Shown piece by piece: positions 20,404 through 28,842 of a stretch of DNA of 64,000 bases. Origin of the DNA: Robiginitalea biformata HTCC2501 (lineage in GTDB: Bacteria; Bacteroidota; Bacteroidia; Flavobacteriales; Flavobacteriaceae); the NCBI RefSeq assembly GCF_000024125.1, contig NC_013222.1, forward strand, positions 1,466,501 to 1,530,500. The letters run 5' to 3'. Each line of letters begins with the position of its first letter. Position 1 is the first letter of the stretch. Both the position numbers and the translations under genes were made by a program. The notes beneath the pieces are model-generated. The model ran no database searches, had not been told where the DNA came from, and saw only the letters and a list, made by a program, of their open reading frames with translations.

Positions 20404-20849
20404 GTTTCGGGGTTGTGTTGTTCGGGATGCCCGGGCGGGGCGGGGGGATGCTGGTCTGCCTTGTAGCCGAGCAGTTTCACAAAAAATTTCTGGACGGCTT
20501 TAGTGTCGGCAGCCACCCGGACAAAATGGTGGTCCGAATGGACCGTGTAGACCCCCAAATCGCCTTTGTAAAGGGTGAGTTTGTAATAGGGGATGACCAG
20601 GCCAAAAGTTTCGAGCAGGGACCGGAACCGCAGGATGATGCCGCCGGGGCGCATTTCGATATTGCAGGAATCCCGGTTGTTGTCCAGGAGCAGCAGGTTT
20701 CGAATCTCGACGCTGGCTTCCCTGATAATCAGTTTCGGCGACCCGATGCCGTTCATGGCCCAGCGTTGTTTCAACGGAAACGGTTTTCCGACGAGTTTTT
20801 CAATTCGCCGGTCGAGCTCCCGGTTTGTGTAGGAGACGTTAACCAGCAT
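20400..20849 (-). CDS. Protein of unknown function coupled to the SDR gene
   Basis: 149 aa from the ATG at 20849 (MLVNVSYTNRELDRRIEKLV). An in-frame start further upstream would reach into the argS promoter region and is not preferred. The protein appears soluble, without signal peptide or membrane segment, with a proline-rich end (QHPPAPPGHPEQ). I do not recognise a domain. The 4-nt overlap with the SDR gene suggests a functional pair, possibly partner subunits. Confidence 0.7.
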   Translation of the reverse strand: MLVNVSYTNRELDRRIEKLVGKPFPLKQRWAMNGIGSPKLIIREASVEIRNLLLLDNNRDSCNIEMRPGGIILRFRSLLETFGLVIPYYKLTLYKGDLGVYTVHSDHHFVRVAADTKAVQKFFVKLLGYKADQHPPAPPGHPEQHNPET

Positions 20850-20928
20850 GTGCAAAGATTTCCATAGCGTTGTTTTACCCCTAAAGATAACCAAAACGGC
20901 CGGGGCGGGGAAACCCGGCGGAAATGTG

Positions 20929-20936
20929 TAATTTTG
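20929..20936 (+). promoter_or_regulatory. Bacteroidetes -7 box upstream of argS
   Basis: TAATTTTG matches TAnnTTTG and ends 20 nt before the argS ATG, in the spacer between divergent genes. The expected distal TTTG is not evident. Confidence 0.6.
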
Positions 20937-20956
20937 CCCGTTCAAAGCAAAGTAAT

Positions 20957-22741
20957 ATGGCGTTGGAAAGCGTATTGACCCGGGGCGTACGAGAGGCGGT
21001 TTCCAGGGAATTCGGGGTTGAACTCGAAACCGTGGAACTCCAACCGACCCGCAAGGAATTCGAAGGGGATATCACTGTGGTGGTTTTTCCCATGCTGCGG
21101 CAGGTCAAGGGGAACCCTGCAGCCATCGGAGAGGCCATCGGGGCTTACCTGGCCGAAAACCTGGAAGAGGTCAGCGGGTATAACGTTATCAAGGGCTTTC
21201 TGAACCTGGTAATCGACGATGCCTGGTACCTGGAATTCTTTACCCGGATGCGCGCGGATGCGGATTACGGTTTACACACGGGGGCGCGGCGGGGCTCCAT
21301 CCTGGTGGAGTACTCTTCGCCCAATACCAATAAACCGCTGCACCTGGGGCATATCCGCAACAACCTGCTGGGGTATTCGGTGTCGGAAATCCTGAAGGCC
21401 GCCGGTTACAAGGTCTACAAGACGCAAATCATCAACGACCGGGGAATCCATATCTGCAAGAGCATGCTGGCCTGGAAACGCTTTGGAAACGGGGAGACCC
21501 CGGCCCAGTCGGGCCTGAAGGGCGACAAGCTTGTAGGGAATTACTACGTGGCCTTCGACAAGGCCTATAAGGAGGAAATCGCCGAATTGACCGCCGGGGG
21601 GATGGATGAAAAGGAAGCCGCCAAATCGGCGCCCATCCTGCTGGAAGCCCAGGATTTGCTGAGGCGCTGGGAGGCTGGCGACCCGGAGGTTGTGGACCTC
21701 TGGCGGAAGATGAACGGCTGGGTATACGACGGTTTTGAAGCGACCTACCGGAACCTTGGGGTGGATTTCGACAAGCTCTACTACGAAAGCGATACCTACC
21801 TGCTCGGCAAGGATGTCGTGGCGGACGGCCTGGAAAAAGGCGTGTTTTACAAGAAGGAGGACGGCAGCGTCTGGATAGACCTGACCGACGAGGGCCTGGA
21901 TGAAAAGATCGTGCTGCGCGCCGACGGGACGGCTGTTTATATGACCCAGGATATCGGCACGGCCATTCAGCGTTTCCGGGATTACCCGGATATTACCGGG
22001 ATGGTCTATACCGTGGGGAACGAGCAGGACTACCACTTCAAGGTGCTGTTCTTGATCCTCAAGAAGCTCGGTTTTTCCTGGGCCGAACACCTCTACCACC
22101 TGAGCTATGGCATGGTAGACCTGCCCGGCGGCAAAATGAAGAGCCGGGAAGGCACCGTGGTGGATGCCGACGACCTGATGCGGGAAATGGCTGCCACGGC
22201 CGAATCCATCGGGGAGGAAATGGGAAAACTGGACGGGTACACCGCCGAGGAGAAATCTGCCCTGTACCACCAGATTGGGCTGGGGGCCCTCAAATACTTC
22301 ATCCTTCGCGTGGACCCCAAAAAGCGCATCCTTTTCAACCCGGAGGAGTCCGTGGACTTCCAGGGGAATACCGGGCCGTTTATCCAGTACACCTATGCCC
22401 GGATCCGATCCATCTTGCGCAAGGCGGGCGACGGCTATGCGGTACCGGACAAGGACCTGTTGTCGCTTAGCCTGCACGAAAAGGAAAAACAGCTATTGAA
22501 GGATTTGCTTGAATTCCCCGAAGTGGTTCTTCAGGCGGCCGAACAATACAGCCCCGCCCTGGTCGCCAACTACACGTACGACCTGGTCAAGAACTTCAAC
22601 TCCCTCTACCAACAGGTTTCCATCCTGGGCGAAGAAGATGCCGTCCACCGGAATTTCCGGGTGCAGCTTACCGGGGAGGTGGGCCGGGTGGTAGCCCGTG
22701 GCTGCAAGTTGCTGGGCATCGAAGTCCCGGAGCGTATGTAA
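20957..22741 (+). CDS. argS: Arginyl-tRNA synthetase
   Basis: 594 aa class I aminoacyl-tRNA synthetase. The start at 20957 (MALESVLTRGVREAVSREFG) was chosen because the in-frame ATG at 20924 lies upstream of the promoter box. The HIGH-type motif is NKPLHLGHIRNNLLG, and a KMSKS-like site appears in GGKMKSREGTVV. The C-terminal DALR anticodon-binding domain ends in the usual ERM. A GC-rich hairpin follows at 22787. Confidence 0.97.
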   Translation: MALESVLTRGVREAVSREFGVELETVELQPTRKEFEGDITVVVFPMLRQVKGNPAAIGEAIGAYLAENLEEVSGYNVIKGFLNLVIDDAWYLEFFTRMRADADYGLHTGARRGSILVEYSSPNTNKPLHLGHIRNNLLGYSVSEILKAAGYKVYKTQIINDRGIHICKSMLAWKRFGNGETPAQSGLKGDKLVGNYYVAFDKAYKEEIAELTAGGMDEKEAAKSAPILLEAQDLLRRWEAGDPEVVDLWRKMNGWVYDGFEATYRNLGVDFDKLYYESDTYLLGKDVVADGLEKGVFYKKEDGSVWIDLTDEGLDEKIVLRADGTAVYMTQDIGTAIQRFRDYPDITGMVYTVGNEQDYHFKVLFLILKKLGFSWAEHLYHLSYGMVDLPGGKMKSREGTVVDADDLMREMAATAESIGEEMGKLDGYTAEEKSALYHQIGLGALKYFILRVDPKKRILFNPEESVDFQGNTGPFIQYTYARIRSILRKAGDGYAVPDKDLLSLSLHEKEKQLLKDLLEFPEVVLQAAEQYSPALVANYTYDLVKNFNSLYQQVSILGEEDAVHRNFRVQLTGEVGRVVARGCKLLGIEVPERM

Positions 22742-22786
22742 GCCGGGGGACCCCAACCCGGCGTAAAGACTATTGCCAGAGCGTTT

Positions 22787-22806
22787 CCCCCGGTGTTTCC
22801 CGGGGG
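22787..22806. terminator. GC-rich hairpin between convergent genes
   Basis: CCCCCGG (22787-22793) pairs with CCGGGGG (22800-22806). It lies between the 3' ends of argS and the DUF6090 gene. There is no T tract on either side, so terminator function is only a possibility. Confidence 0.35.
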
Positions 22807-22875
22807 AGGGGGTTCCCGTGCCGATACCCCGTGCTGGTGCGAAAGGGGGTAAGCCCGGGGCTGGTACGCAGGGGG

Positions 22876-23643
22876 TTACTCCCGGTCCTGATCTATCAGC
22901 GACAGGATTTTCTGAATCTCCTCGAGCAGCGGCTGGTAATGCATTTGCTCGGTGTAGACGGCCGTCAGGATAAAAATCAGCACATTGTTTTCGAATTGCC
23001 TCGATTCGAGCAGGGGCAGGTTGGTACCCGGATCCGGGCTGGGCGTCATGCCCAATAGTCCTTCGGCCAGGCCGTTCTCCTCAAAAATGCGGCGGATGCT
23101 GCCCGTCCCGCTCCGGGCTACATCCAGTACCCGGTAGCGCTGTTCCCTCAGCGAGGTCTCCTGCTGGCGGATGCGTTCAATCCGCGAATTCCAGCCAGTC
23201 AGTTTATTGCGCAGTTCGGCATTGGACAGGATTTCCAGCCGGCCCGCGCTGAGCAGTTCCTGCAGGAGCGAATTGTTGGGGTTGTAGGCAAAATCGTCGG
23301 AGAAGGCCTGGAAGAGCAGCCGGGACATCTCGGCATCGCTCAAAACCGAATCGGGGTGCGCGATGGCCTCGGCAATGGAGCGGGCCTTCACGTAGGTGTC
23401 CTGGTTTACCTTGATGAGGACCTGCAGTTTGGCCCGGCTTTGCTCAAACTCCTCCTGGAGCCCGGCCAGGTAAAATTGTTCCCGCTCCCGCTTTTTATAT
23501 TCCTCACTCAAATCGCTGAGCCATATGGCGATCAGGATACCGATGACAATCAGGATTACTTCGCCCACGGCGTAGATGGCATATCGGGTGAAATTTCGGT
23601 TTTCGAGGACCTGGAGCCGGGCTTTGCGCAGAATACGGAGCAT
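22876..23643 (-). CDS. DUF6090-type membrane-anchored protein
   Basis: 255 aa. After a basic N-terminus, one strong transmembrane segment (AVGEVILIVIGILIAIWL, about residues 26-43) is followed by a long, mostly helical soluble region with coiled-coil character (KKREREQFYLAGLQEEFEQS). This N-terminal pattern, EVxLxVxGILIA, is typical of the Bacteroidetes DUF6090 family, whose function is unknown. It lies downstream of the receptor operon but is separated from it by a terminator. Confidence 0.8.
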   Translation of the reverse strand: MLRILRKARLQVLENRNFTRYAIYAVGEVILIVIGILIAIWLSDLSEEYKKREREQFYLAGLQEEFEQSRAKLQVLIKVNQDTYVKARSIAEAIAHPDSVLSDAEMSRLLFQAFSDDFAYNPNNSLLQELLSAGRLEILSNAELRNKLTGWNSRIERIRQQETSLREQRYRVLDVARSGTGSIRRIFEENGLAEGLLGMTPSPDPGTNLPLLESRQFENNVLIFILTAVYTEQMHYQPLLEEIQKILSLIDQDRE

Positions 23644-23726
23644 ATACGAGAATTTCTATGGCGGGATTTATCCGGATTACCGGATTAAATGTAGCAGTTT
23701 TTGGAATATCCGTCCCGAAGCACCAG

Positions 23727-23757
23727 AAAAAAAGCCCCTGGTTTCCAGGAGCTTTTT
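23727..23757 (-). terminator. Terminator after the TonB-receptor gene
   Basis: On the minus strand AAAAAGC-t-CCTGG pairs with CCAGG-g-GCTTTTTTT around a 3-nt loop and ends in seven Ts. It lies about 125 nt after the receptor stop codon and before the DUF6090 gene. The A-rich left arm makes it likely bidirectional in form, but only minus-strand transcription reaches it. Confidence 0.85.
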
Positions 23758-23881
23758 GACAATTCTCAGAAAATAGGTGGATTACGCGGCAGCTTTTTGG
23801 GGGATTCCTCCCTGTTTTCTTCTCTTTCCTCGCGGCAATTTCCTTTCCGCATGTACTGACCATGAGCGGCTTCCTCAAGCC

Positions 23882-26458
23882 CTAGAAGCGAACCCGGAGG
23901 CTCAGGTTGGGCGTCAAGCCAAGGGACACGTTCTCCACCTGCTCCACCTCGTTCTGGTCATTCAACCGGTAGTACGTGTTCAGGATGTTCCGCCGCCCGG
24001 TCAGGTTCAGCACGGATGCACCTACGGAAGCGCGTACGGTTTCGGAGAGCTCAAATCCATAGATCGCCGAGGCATCGGCCCGGAAGTATTCCGGAAGCCG
24101 GCTGCTGTTGGGCTCGGAAAAATTCACCCGGTTCGGGAATACCGAGGTATCCACGGAATTCGGTTCCGGTTCGGGTTCTGTATAGGGCCGGCCGGTCCGG
24201 TAATTTACCCCGATACCCAATTTGAGGTTCCCAGAGGTGTAGTTTGTCCCGAAACTTATCGTGTGGCGGATGTCCAGGTTATTGGGAAATTCTGCAGGGT
24301 CCAGATCTTCAAACCGATAGTCGTTCCGGTTCCAGGCATAGCTGACCCAGCTGCTCCATTCGGCGCTTTTGAAGTTCAGCAGGGCCTCCACCCCATGTAC
24401 GCGATACCGTCCCAGCTCCCCGTTGAACTGGTATTCGTTCTGGAACCCCTGGGTGTCCGTGGTGATGCCGTCCACTTCCTTGTAGAAGCCCTCGATCCCG
24501 GCTATCCAGTGGCCCCTGTCGTGGTGCAGCCCCAGGGAGATCTGCCGGCTGGTTACCAACGGGAGGTTCTGGTCGTCCGCCAGGATCCACCGCCGTTTTT
24601 CGATGCCCAGGAAATTTTGTTCCAGGTCAATCTTCTGGAGGCTCGTCTGGTTTTTCATCTCCCCCAGGACGCCGAGGACCAGGTGGGGGCGAAGCTTGTA
24701 CTGCAGGTTGAGCCGTGGCTCCAGTCGGAACCGGTCAAAGTCGTCCGGGTTGCTCAGGTAATTCAGGCGCAGGCCGGCCCGCGCGTCGAGTCGTTTCCCG
24801 GGCCCTGTATACCGCCATTCGGAAAACAGGGCGTGGGTGTAAAGCACGTCTTTGATTCGGCTCAGGAACGGGGGTTGGTTCACCTCGGAATTGTTGGTGA
24901 TGCCGGTGACCAGGAACTGGTAGCCCGCCTGCCAGTTTACATACGGGTTGAGGGCATAGTCCATTTCGGTCTTCAATGCAGTCTCCTCCACTTCATTGGC
25001 CTGGAAGAGCTGCTGCTGGCTCGCTTCGGTGGCGTAATAGGAGTCCAGGAGGTAGCGGGTGAAATACCCGCTGACGGCCGTGGAGAAACGGTCCGACCAT
25101 TCGCTGGTCAGCCTTCCGCCCACCGCCAGGTTGGACTGGTCCAGCCGGCTGCGGTTCTCAGTGCTGTCGGCGGCCAGGACCTCCCGGTAGGAAAGCTGGT
25201 TTTCGATATTCAGTGCGCTCACCCGCAATTTGTGGTAAGCGTTCAGGTCGTAGAGCAGTTTCGCGCTTATATCGTAAAAGTAGAAGTCTTCATCCCGGCT
25301 TTGAAATCGCTCCGTATTTTGCCCGCCCGGGCCGCTGACCTGCGTATCCTGGAATGCGCGGTCCGAGAAATTCGAATAGGTGGGGGTGTTTAGAAAATCC
25401 GTCACGGAACGCCTTCCCGAGACCTGGATGGCCAGGCGGTCCGAAATAGGGATATGGCCGTAGGCATCCCCGCTCAGCAGGTTCAGCCCGGCCCCGCCAA
25501 AATAGGTTCGTTCCACCTCGTCGTGGGTGTGCATACTGATAATGCCGCTGAGCCCGTCCCCGTACCGGGCGCTACTGCCGTTCTTGATGATTTCCACTTC
25601 CCGCGTCAGGTAGGGGTTGAAGGCGGATATCAGCCCGAAGAAATGCCCGGACTGGTACATCTTGATCCCGTCCCAGAGCAGCAGGTTCTGGTCGTTTGTG
25701 CCTCCCCGGATATTGATATTGGAAACGGTCTCGTCCACACTTTTGATACCCGGCAGGGCCTGGATGGTTTGCAGGACGTCCGGTTCGGTCAGGCCGGGCA
25801 AAACCCCGAATTCCGAAGGCATCATCAGGATGCTGCCGTTGTCCCCGCGCCGGAGGCCGCTGGTGAGAAACTTGTAGACGACCACCTCCTGGAGTTCCTG
25901 GTAGCGTACCGGCAGGAGGAGCGGGGTACAGCGGTCCCTCCGTACCAGTTCTTCCGCCCGCATATAGCGCGTCCGGAATCCGAGGTGGCGGATCCTCAGG
26001 GTGGCACCCCTCGGGATTTCCTGCAGCCGGAAAGCCCCGTCCGGTCCGGTAACCGTGGCAATACTGCTTCCGAGTACTTCCACGGACGCCCCGGAAATCG
26101 TATTGTCCTCAAAATTATCGTAGACCTGGCCGCAGATAGTTACCAGGTTGCTTTTGGCTACCGTATAGTACCGCTCGTTGAGTTTCTCGATCCGGAGCTG
26201 GATTTGCTGCCGGAGCTCTTCGAGCACCGGCTCAAGGGGCAGGCTGGCCAGGAGGTCGGCAGGCAGGCCCACCCGAAGGTTTCCCAGGTCCTCGTCCACA
26301 TAGGAAAACGCCACCTGGTGACGCGCTTCCAACTGCCGGAGCAGGCCGATGACATCCTGTTCCCCGGCGGTCTGCCCTCGGGCAATTGCGGAGGCGAACA
26401 GGGCCAGGAGAAGGAGGAACGGGTAAAACGACCGGACCTTACGGAGTTTCTTCGGCAT
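23882..26458 (-). CDS. TonB-dependent receptor with N-terminal STN domain (FecA-like transducer)
   Basis: 858 aa outer-membrane receptor. After a signal peptide comes an STN (secretin/TonB short N-terminal) domain at about residues 30-105, which in FecA-type transducers contacts the anti-sigma factor. Next is a carboxypeptidase-regulatory-like beta domain (VTICGQVYDNFEDNTISGAS), then the plug (SNINIRGGTNDQNLLLWDGI), then a beta barrel ending in LRVRF with the C-terminal Phe. Its first 20 nt overlap the end of fecR, so the pair is co-translated. The ligand is unknown; no SusD-like gene is present. Confidence 0.9.
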   Translation of the reverse strand: MPKKLRKVRSFYPFLLLLALFASAIARGQTAGEQDVIGLLRQLEARHQVAFSYVDEDLGNLRVGLPADLLASLPLEPVLEELRQQIQLRIEKLNERYYTVAKSNLVTICGQVYDNFEDNTISGASVEVLGSSIATVTGPDGAFRLQEIPRGATLRIRHLGFRTRYMRAEELVRRDRCTPLLLPVRYQELQEVVVYKFLTSGLRRGDNGSILMMPSEFGVLPGLTEPDVLQTIQALPGIKSVDETVSNINIRGGTNDQNLLLWDGIKMYQSGHFFGLISAFNPYLTREVEIIKNGSSARYGDGLSGIISMHTHDEVERTYFGGAGLNLLSGDAYGHIPISDRLAIQVSGRRSVTDFLNTPTYSNFSDRAFQDTQVSGPGGQNTERFQSRDEDFYFYDISAKLLYDLNAYHKLRVSALNIENQLSYREVLAADSTENRSRLDQSNLAVGGRLTSEWSDRFSTAVSGYFTRYLLDSYYATEASQQQLFQANEVEETALKTEMDYALNPYVNWQAGYQFLVTGITNNSEVNQPPFLSRIKDVLYTHALFSEWRYTGPGKRLDARAGLRLNYLSNPDDFDRFRLEPRLNLQYKLRPHLVLGVLGEMKNQTSLQKIDLEQNFLGIEKRRWILADDQNLPLVTSRQISLGLHHDRGHWIAGIEGFYKEVDGITTDTQGFQNEYQFNGELGRYRVHGVEALLNFKSAEWSSWVSYAWNRNDYRFEDLDPAEFPNNLDIRHTISFGTNYTSGNLKLGIGVNYRTGRPYTEPEPEPNSVDTSVFPNRVNFSEPNSSRLPEYFRADASAIYGFELSETVRASVGASVLNLTGRRNILNTYYRLNDQNEVEQVENVSLGLTPNLSLRVRF

Positions 26459-27350
26459 ATATAAGTACTTTGTTACCGGCTACTTCATAAGTAAGTTGTA
26501 GCGGGGCACTTATACTTTGTAACGCCAAATCCATATTTGTGTTGCTGATGGTCCCGGTATATCGCCGGGAAAGATCGAAGCCGCGGGTCTCTACTTCCAT
26601 ATTGTACTGGCGGCGGAACTCGTCGATCACGAAGGAAAGGGGCATGGACCGGAAGGCAGTTTCCTCCCCGGTCCAGGAGGGGCGGTCTCCTTCAACCGTT
26701 TCGGATTTGAAGGCGGTGGAACCGACTACCCGGTAGGCGCTTCCCGCCGGGAGTTCAATGGTCTTGCTTTTGTGAGTTACCCGGACGCGGCCCTCGTAAC
26801 AGCTGACGATAAACACATCGCCCCGCTGGAGGACATTGAACTGGGTGCCCAGAACAGCTACGGTACCGGCAGGGGTTTCCACCGTAAAGGTTTCCCCTTT
26901 GGCAACCTTAAAGTAGGCCTCGCCAGTGAGGCGGACCTGCCGCTTTTCATCCCATTTTGTCTTGCTGTAGGTGAGTTCGGAGCCCGCATTGAGCAGCACC
27001 TCCGAGGCATCCGGCAGGCGCAATTCCTGGCGTTGGGCAAATTTGGCTTCCACGGTGGCCTCCAGGGAGTTTATATAGAAGTATCCGGCAGTCAGCATCA
27101 GGATCACGGCCGCAGCGATGCTCAGCCAGCGAACGGCCGGCTGCAGTCGGCGCACTTTTCCCGTGTTGCCGGCCCGTGCCTGCTTCACGCGGTCCAGGGC
27201 CGCTTCCGTGTCGAATGCGGGGCCTTCCAGGCGGGACGAAACCGACGCAATGCGCTCGTAGGTCTCGAATTCAGGGGAATCCCTGAAGACCTTCATTTCG
27301 GCTTCCGTAAGCTCGCCGTTCAACCATTTTGCCAGATAATTCTCTTTCAC
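26439..27350 (-). CDS. FecR-family anti-sigma factor
   Basis: 303 aa, GTG start at 27350 (MKENYLAKWLNGELTEAEMK). A cytoplasmic N-terminal anti-sigma region (about 1-70) precedes one transmembrane helix (WLSIAAAVILMLTAGYFYI, about 74-92), the periplasmic FecR domain (SEVLLNAGSELTYSKTKWDE onward) and a C-terminal DUF4974 domain. In such systems it holds an ECF sigma factor inactive until the receptor signals. An ECF-type promoter element lies 23 nt upstream at 27374-27400. Confidence 0.93.
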   Translation of the reverse strand: MKENYLAKWLNGELTEAEMKVFRDSPEFETYERIASVSSRLEGPAFDTEAALDRVKQARAGNTGKVRRLQPAVRWLSIAAAVILMLTAGYFYINSLEATVEAKFAQRQELRLPDASEVLLNAGSELTYSKTKWDEKRQVRLTGEAYFKVAKGETFTVETPAGTVAVLGTQFNVLQRGDVFIVSCYEGRVRVTHKSKTIELPAGSAYRVVGSTAFKSETVEGDRPSWTGEETAFRSMPLSFVIDEFRRQYNMEVETRGFDLSRRYTGTISNTNMDLALQSISAPLQLTYEVAGNKVLIYAEETP

Positions 27351-27373
27351 AATGAGATACTTTACACCTCTTA

Positions 27374-27400
27374 AACAACTGTTTAGTAGGATACCCTACC
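27374..27400 (-). promoter_or_regulatory. Putative ECF-sigma promoter of the fecR-receptor operon
   Basis: On the minus strand GGTAGGGTAT (27400-27391), 11 nt, then GTTGTT (27379-27374), ending 23 nt before the fecR GTG. The same two elements with identical spacing stand upstream of the lipoprotein gene at 28778. The copy here also contains an inverted repeat TAAACA-gt-TGTTTA. A near-consensus housekeeping box (TATCTTTA, 27438-27431) lies further upstream and could give basal expression. Confidence 0.65.
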
Positions 27401-27504
27401 TGGAATATCCATTTTTTGACGTATTTCGGGTAAAGATATTAAATAATCGGTGTGTGGTGGGTTTTGGCTGTGAGGTGGAATCCGTGGACAAACCGCATTT
27501 GATT

Positions 27505-27993
27505 TCAGTGGACGACCCGCAGGTGGGAGGTCAGCCCGAGCTCGTGAAACAGGCGGGACAGTTCTTCCCGCATCTTCTTTTCAAACCGGAAGTACAACAG
27601 GAAATACAGCGGCAGCCCCAGGAGGCCGATCCAATGATCCCGGATCTGCCGTTTCTGGCCCAGACTCTGGAAGTATGCGGAGCGGTGGTAGCGCCCCATG
27701 AGCAAAAAACAGAGGAAGCCTGTAAAACAGCCCAGGCAAAGCGCGGCAGTATACCATCCCGGGGAAGCCAGCCAGGATCCCAACAGGAGCACTACCAGCA
27801 TCAGGTGGACAAATAAAGCCATCCGGATACTGCGGCGATAGTGCAGGAAGGATGCCACCGCCCCCCGGAGTTGCCGGGAGGTGTGCCCGGCCGCGGAACG
27901 CGAAGGGCGGAAGCCATTGGCGCGCAGCTCGGCGGTTATCCGCATCAACTCGGGTAGCGACAGGACTTGCTGGTTTGTTTGAGGTGTTCTCAT
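27505..27993 (-). CDS. Unknown membrane protein between sigma factor and FecR
   Basis: 162 aa. Two hydrophobic segments lie at about residues 58-76 (MALFVHLMLVVLLLGSWLA) and 80-100, flanked by a basic N-terminal region and a charged, amphipathic C-terminal region (FRFEKKMREELSRLFHELGL). I recognise no family. The gene lies between the sigma factor (226 nt upstream) and fecR (154 nt downstream), which suggests, but does not show, a role in the same signalling system. Confidence 0.7.
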   Translation of the reverse strand: MRTPQTNQQVLSLPELMRITAELRANGFRPSRSAAGHTSRQLRGAVASFLHYRRSIRMALFVHLMLVVLLLGSWLASPGWYTAALCLGCFTGFLCFLLMGRYHRSAYFQSLGQKRQIRDHWIGLLGLPLYFLLYFRFEKKMREELSRLFHELGLTSHLRVVH

Positions 27994-28219
27994 TTACAGG
28001 TTGCACAGCCTGAAATCCGCGGAAATCCGGCTCAGGGAAGTCCAAAATAGGAAATTTTGCGCCCTGCCCGGGTTGAACGGCCTTCTAATCGGCTGATTTT
28101 CGGTAAGGTGTATGATTTTTCCGGGGAATGGCGCCCCGGTTGGTGTCAGAACCTACAAACCGACCAGTTGGTCTGTAAGTGGTTGACTGTGAATTATTAA
28201 CAGGTGTCCCGCCCGAAGT

Positions 28220-28717
28220 TCAGATACCGTCGATCTCTTCCCGGAGCGATTTCAGGGCCAGGTGCATGCGCTTTTCGATGGCTTTGACACTCACCCCTTC
28301 GATTTCGGCGATCTGCACGTAGGTTTTCCCGTCGATCCGGTTGAGCAGGAAGGTGGTCCGCTGGTTCTCGGGCAGGGCCGAAAGGGCGGCTTCCAGTTTT
28401 TCCTTGAATTGCTGCTCTTCCAGCAGGAACTCGGGACTTTCCCGCGTCACGTTTCCGCCGGGTTCCCGATGTTTCAACCGGACTTTTTCGGCTTTGATAA
28501 CATTCAGGTACAGGTTGTTCGCCACGGTGGAAACAAAGGCCCGGGCTTTCTCCGGGGCCACCTTGGCGCAATTCTCCCAGAGCTTTACAAACGCTTCCTG
28601 AACGGCATCGTGGGCTTTTTCCTCATTGCCGAACTTATAATATATGTAGTTGAAAATCGTTTTTGAATGGGTGCGGAAGATCTCGCTATATACCTGGTCG
28701 TCACAGACGTTGTCCAT
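28220..28717 (-). CDS. ECF-type RNA polymerase sigma factor (FecI-like)
   Basis: 165 aa. Region 2 is near residues 8-75 (IFRTHSKTIFNYIYYKFGNE, DAVQEAFVKLWENCAKV) and region 4 is near 105-160, with the helix-turn-helix segment GKTYVQIAEIEGVSVKAIEK. No extra C-terminal domain. It presumably directs RNA polymerase to the fecR-receptor operon and the divergent lipoprotein gene, both of which carry a shared bipartite element. Its own gene has a housekeeping box at 28749, so it need not depend on itself. Confidence 0.93.
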   Translation of the reverse strand: MDNVCDDQVYSEIFRTHSKTIFNYIYYKFGNEEKAHDAVQEAFVKLWENCAKVAPEKARAFVSTVANNLYLNVIKAEKVRLKHREPGGNVTRESPEFLLEEQQFKEKLEAALSALPENQRTTFLLNRIDGKTYVQIAEIEGVSVKAIEKRMHLALKSLREEIDGI

Positions 28718-28748
28718 ACGGGTGTTTTGATGGGTTGGACGCGTTTTT

Positions 28749-28756
28749 CAAAGATA
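28749..28756 (-). promoter_or_regulatory. Bacteroidetes -7 box upstream of the ECF sigma gene
   Basis: On the minus strand TATCTTTG, a full match to TAnnTTTG, 31 nt before the sigma-factor ATG. A TTG lies 15 nt further upstream, closer than the usual 19, so the distal element is uncertain. Confidence 0.6.
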
Positions 28757-28777
28757 TCCCAAATATTTTAACAATCC

Positions 28778-28804
28778 GGTAGGGTATTTCAAAAGTTGGT
28801 TGTT
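28778..28804 (+). promoter_or_regulatory. Putative ECF-sigma promoter of the modular lipoprotein gene
   Basis: GGTAGGGTAT (28778-28787), 11 nt, then GTTGTT (28799-28804), 38 nt before the lipoprotein ATG. It is the second copy of the element seen upstream of fecR; similarity continues into the start-proximal side (AGG at the same distance in both). Confidence 0.65.
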
Positions 28805-28842
28805 CTATAGGAAACGAGCATTCAACAAAAATCCAAATCGTT

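Noticed and set aside
22773..22973. Small plus-strand open frame after argS
   Set aside because: Overlaps the end of the DUF6090 gene and consists of GC-rich low-complexity sequence around a hairpin.
23777..25393. 538-codon open frame on the plus strand
   Set aside because: Antisense shadow of the TonB-dependent receptor gene.
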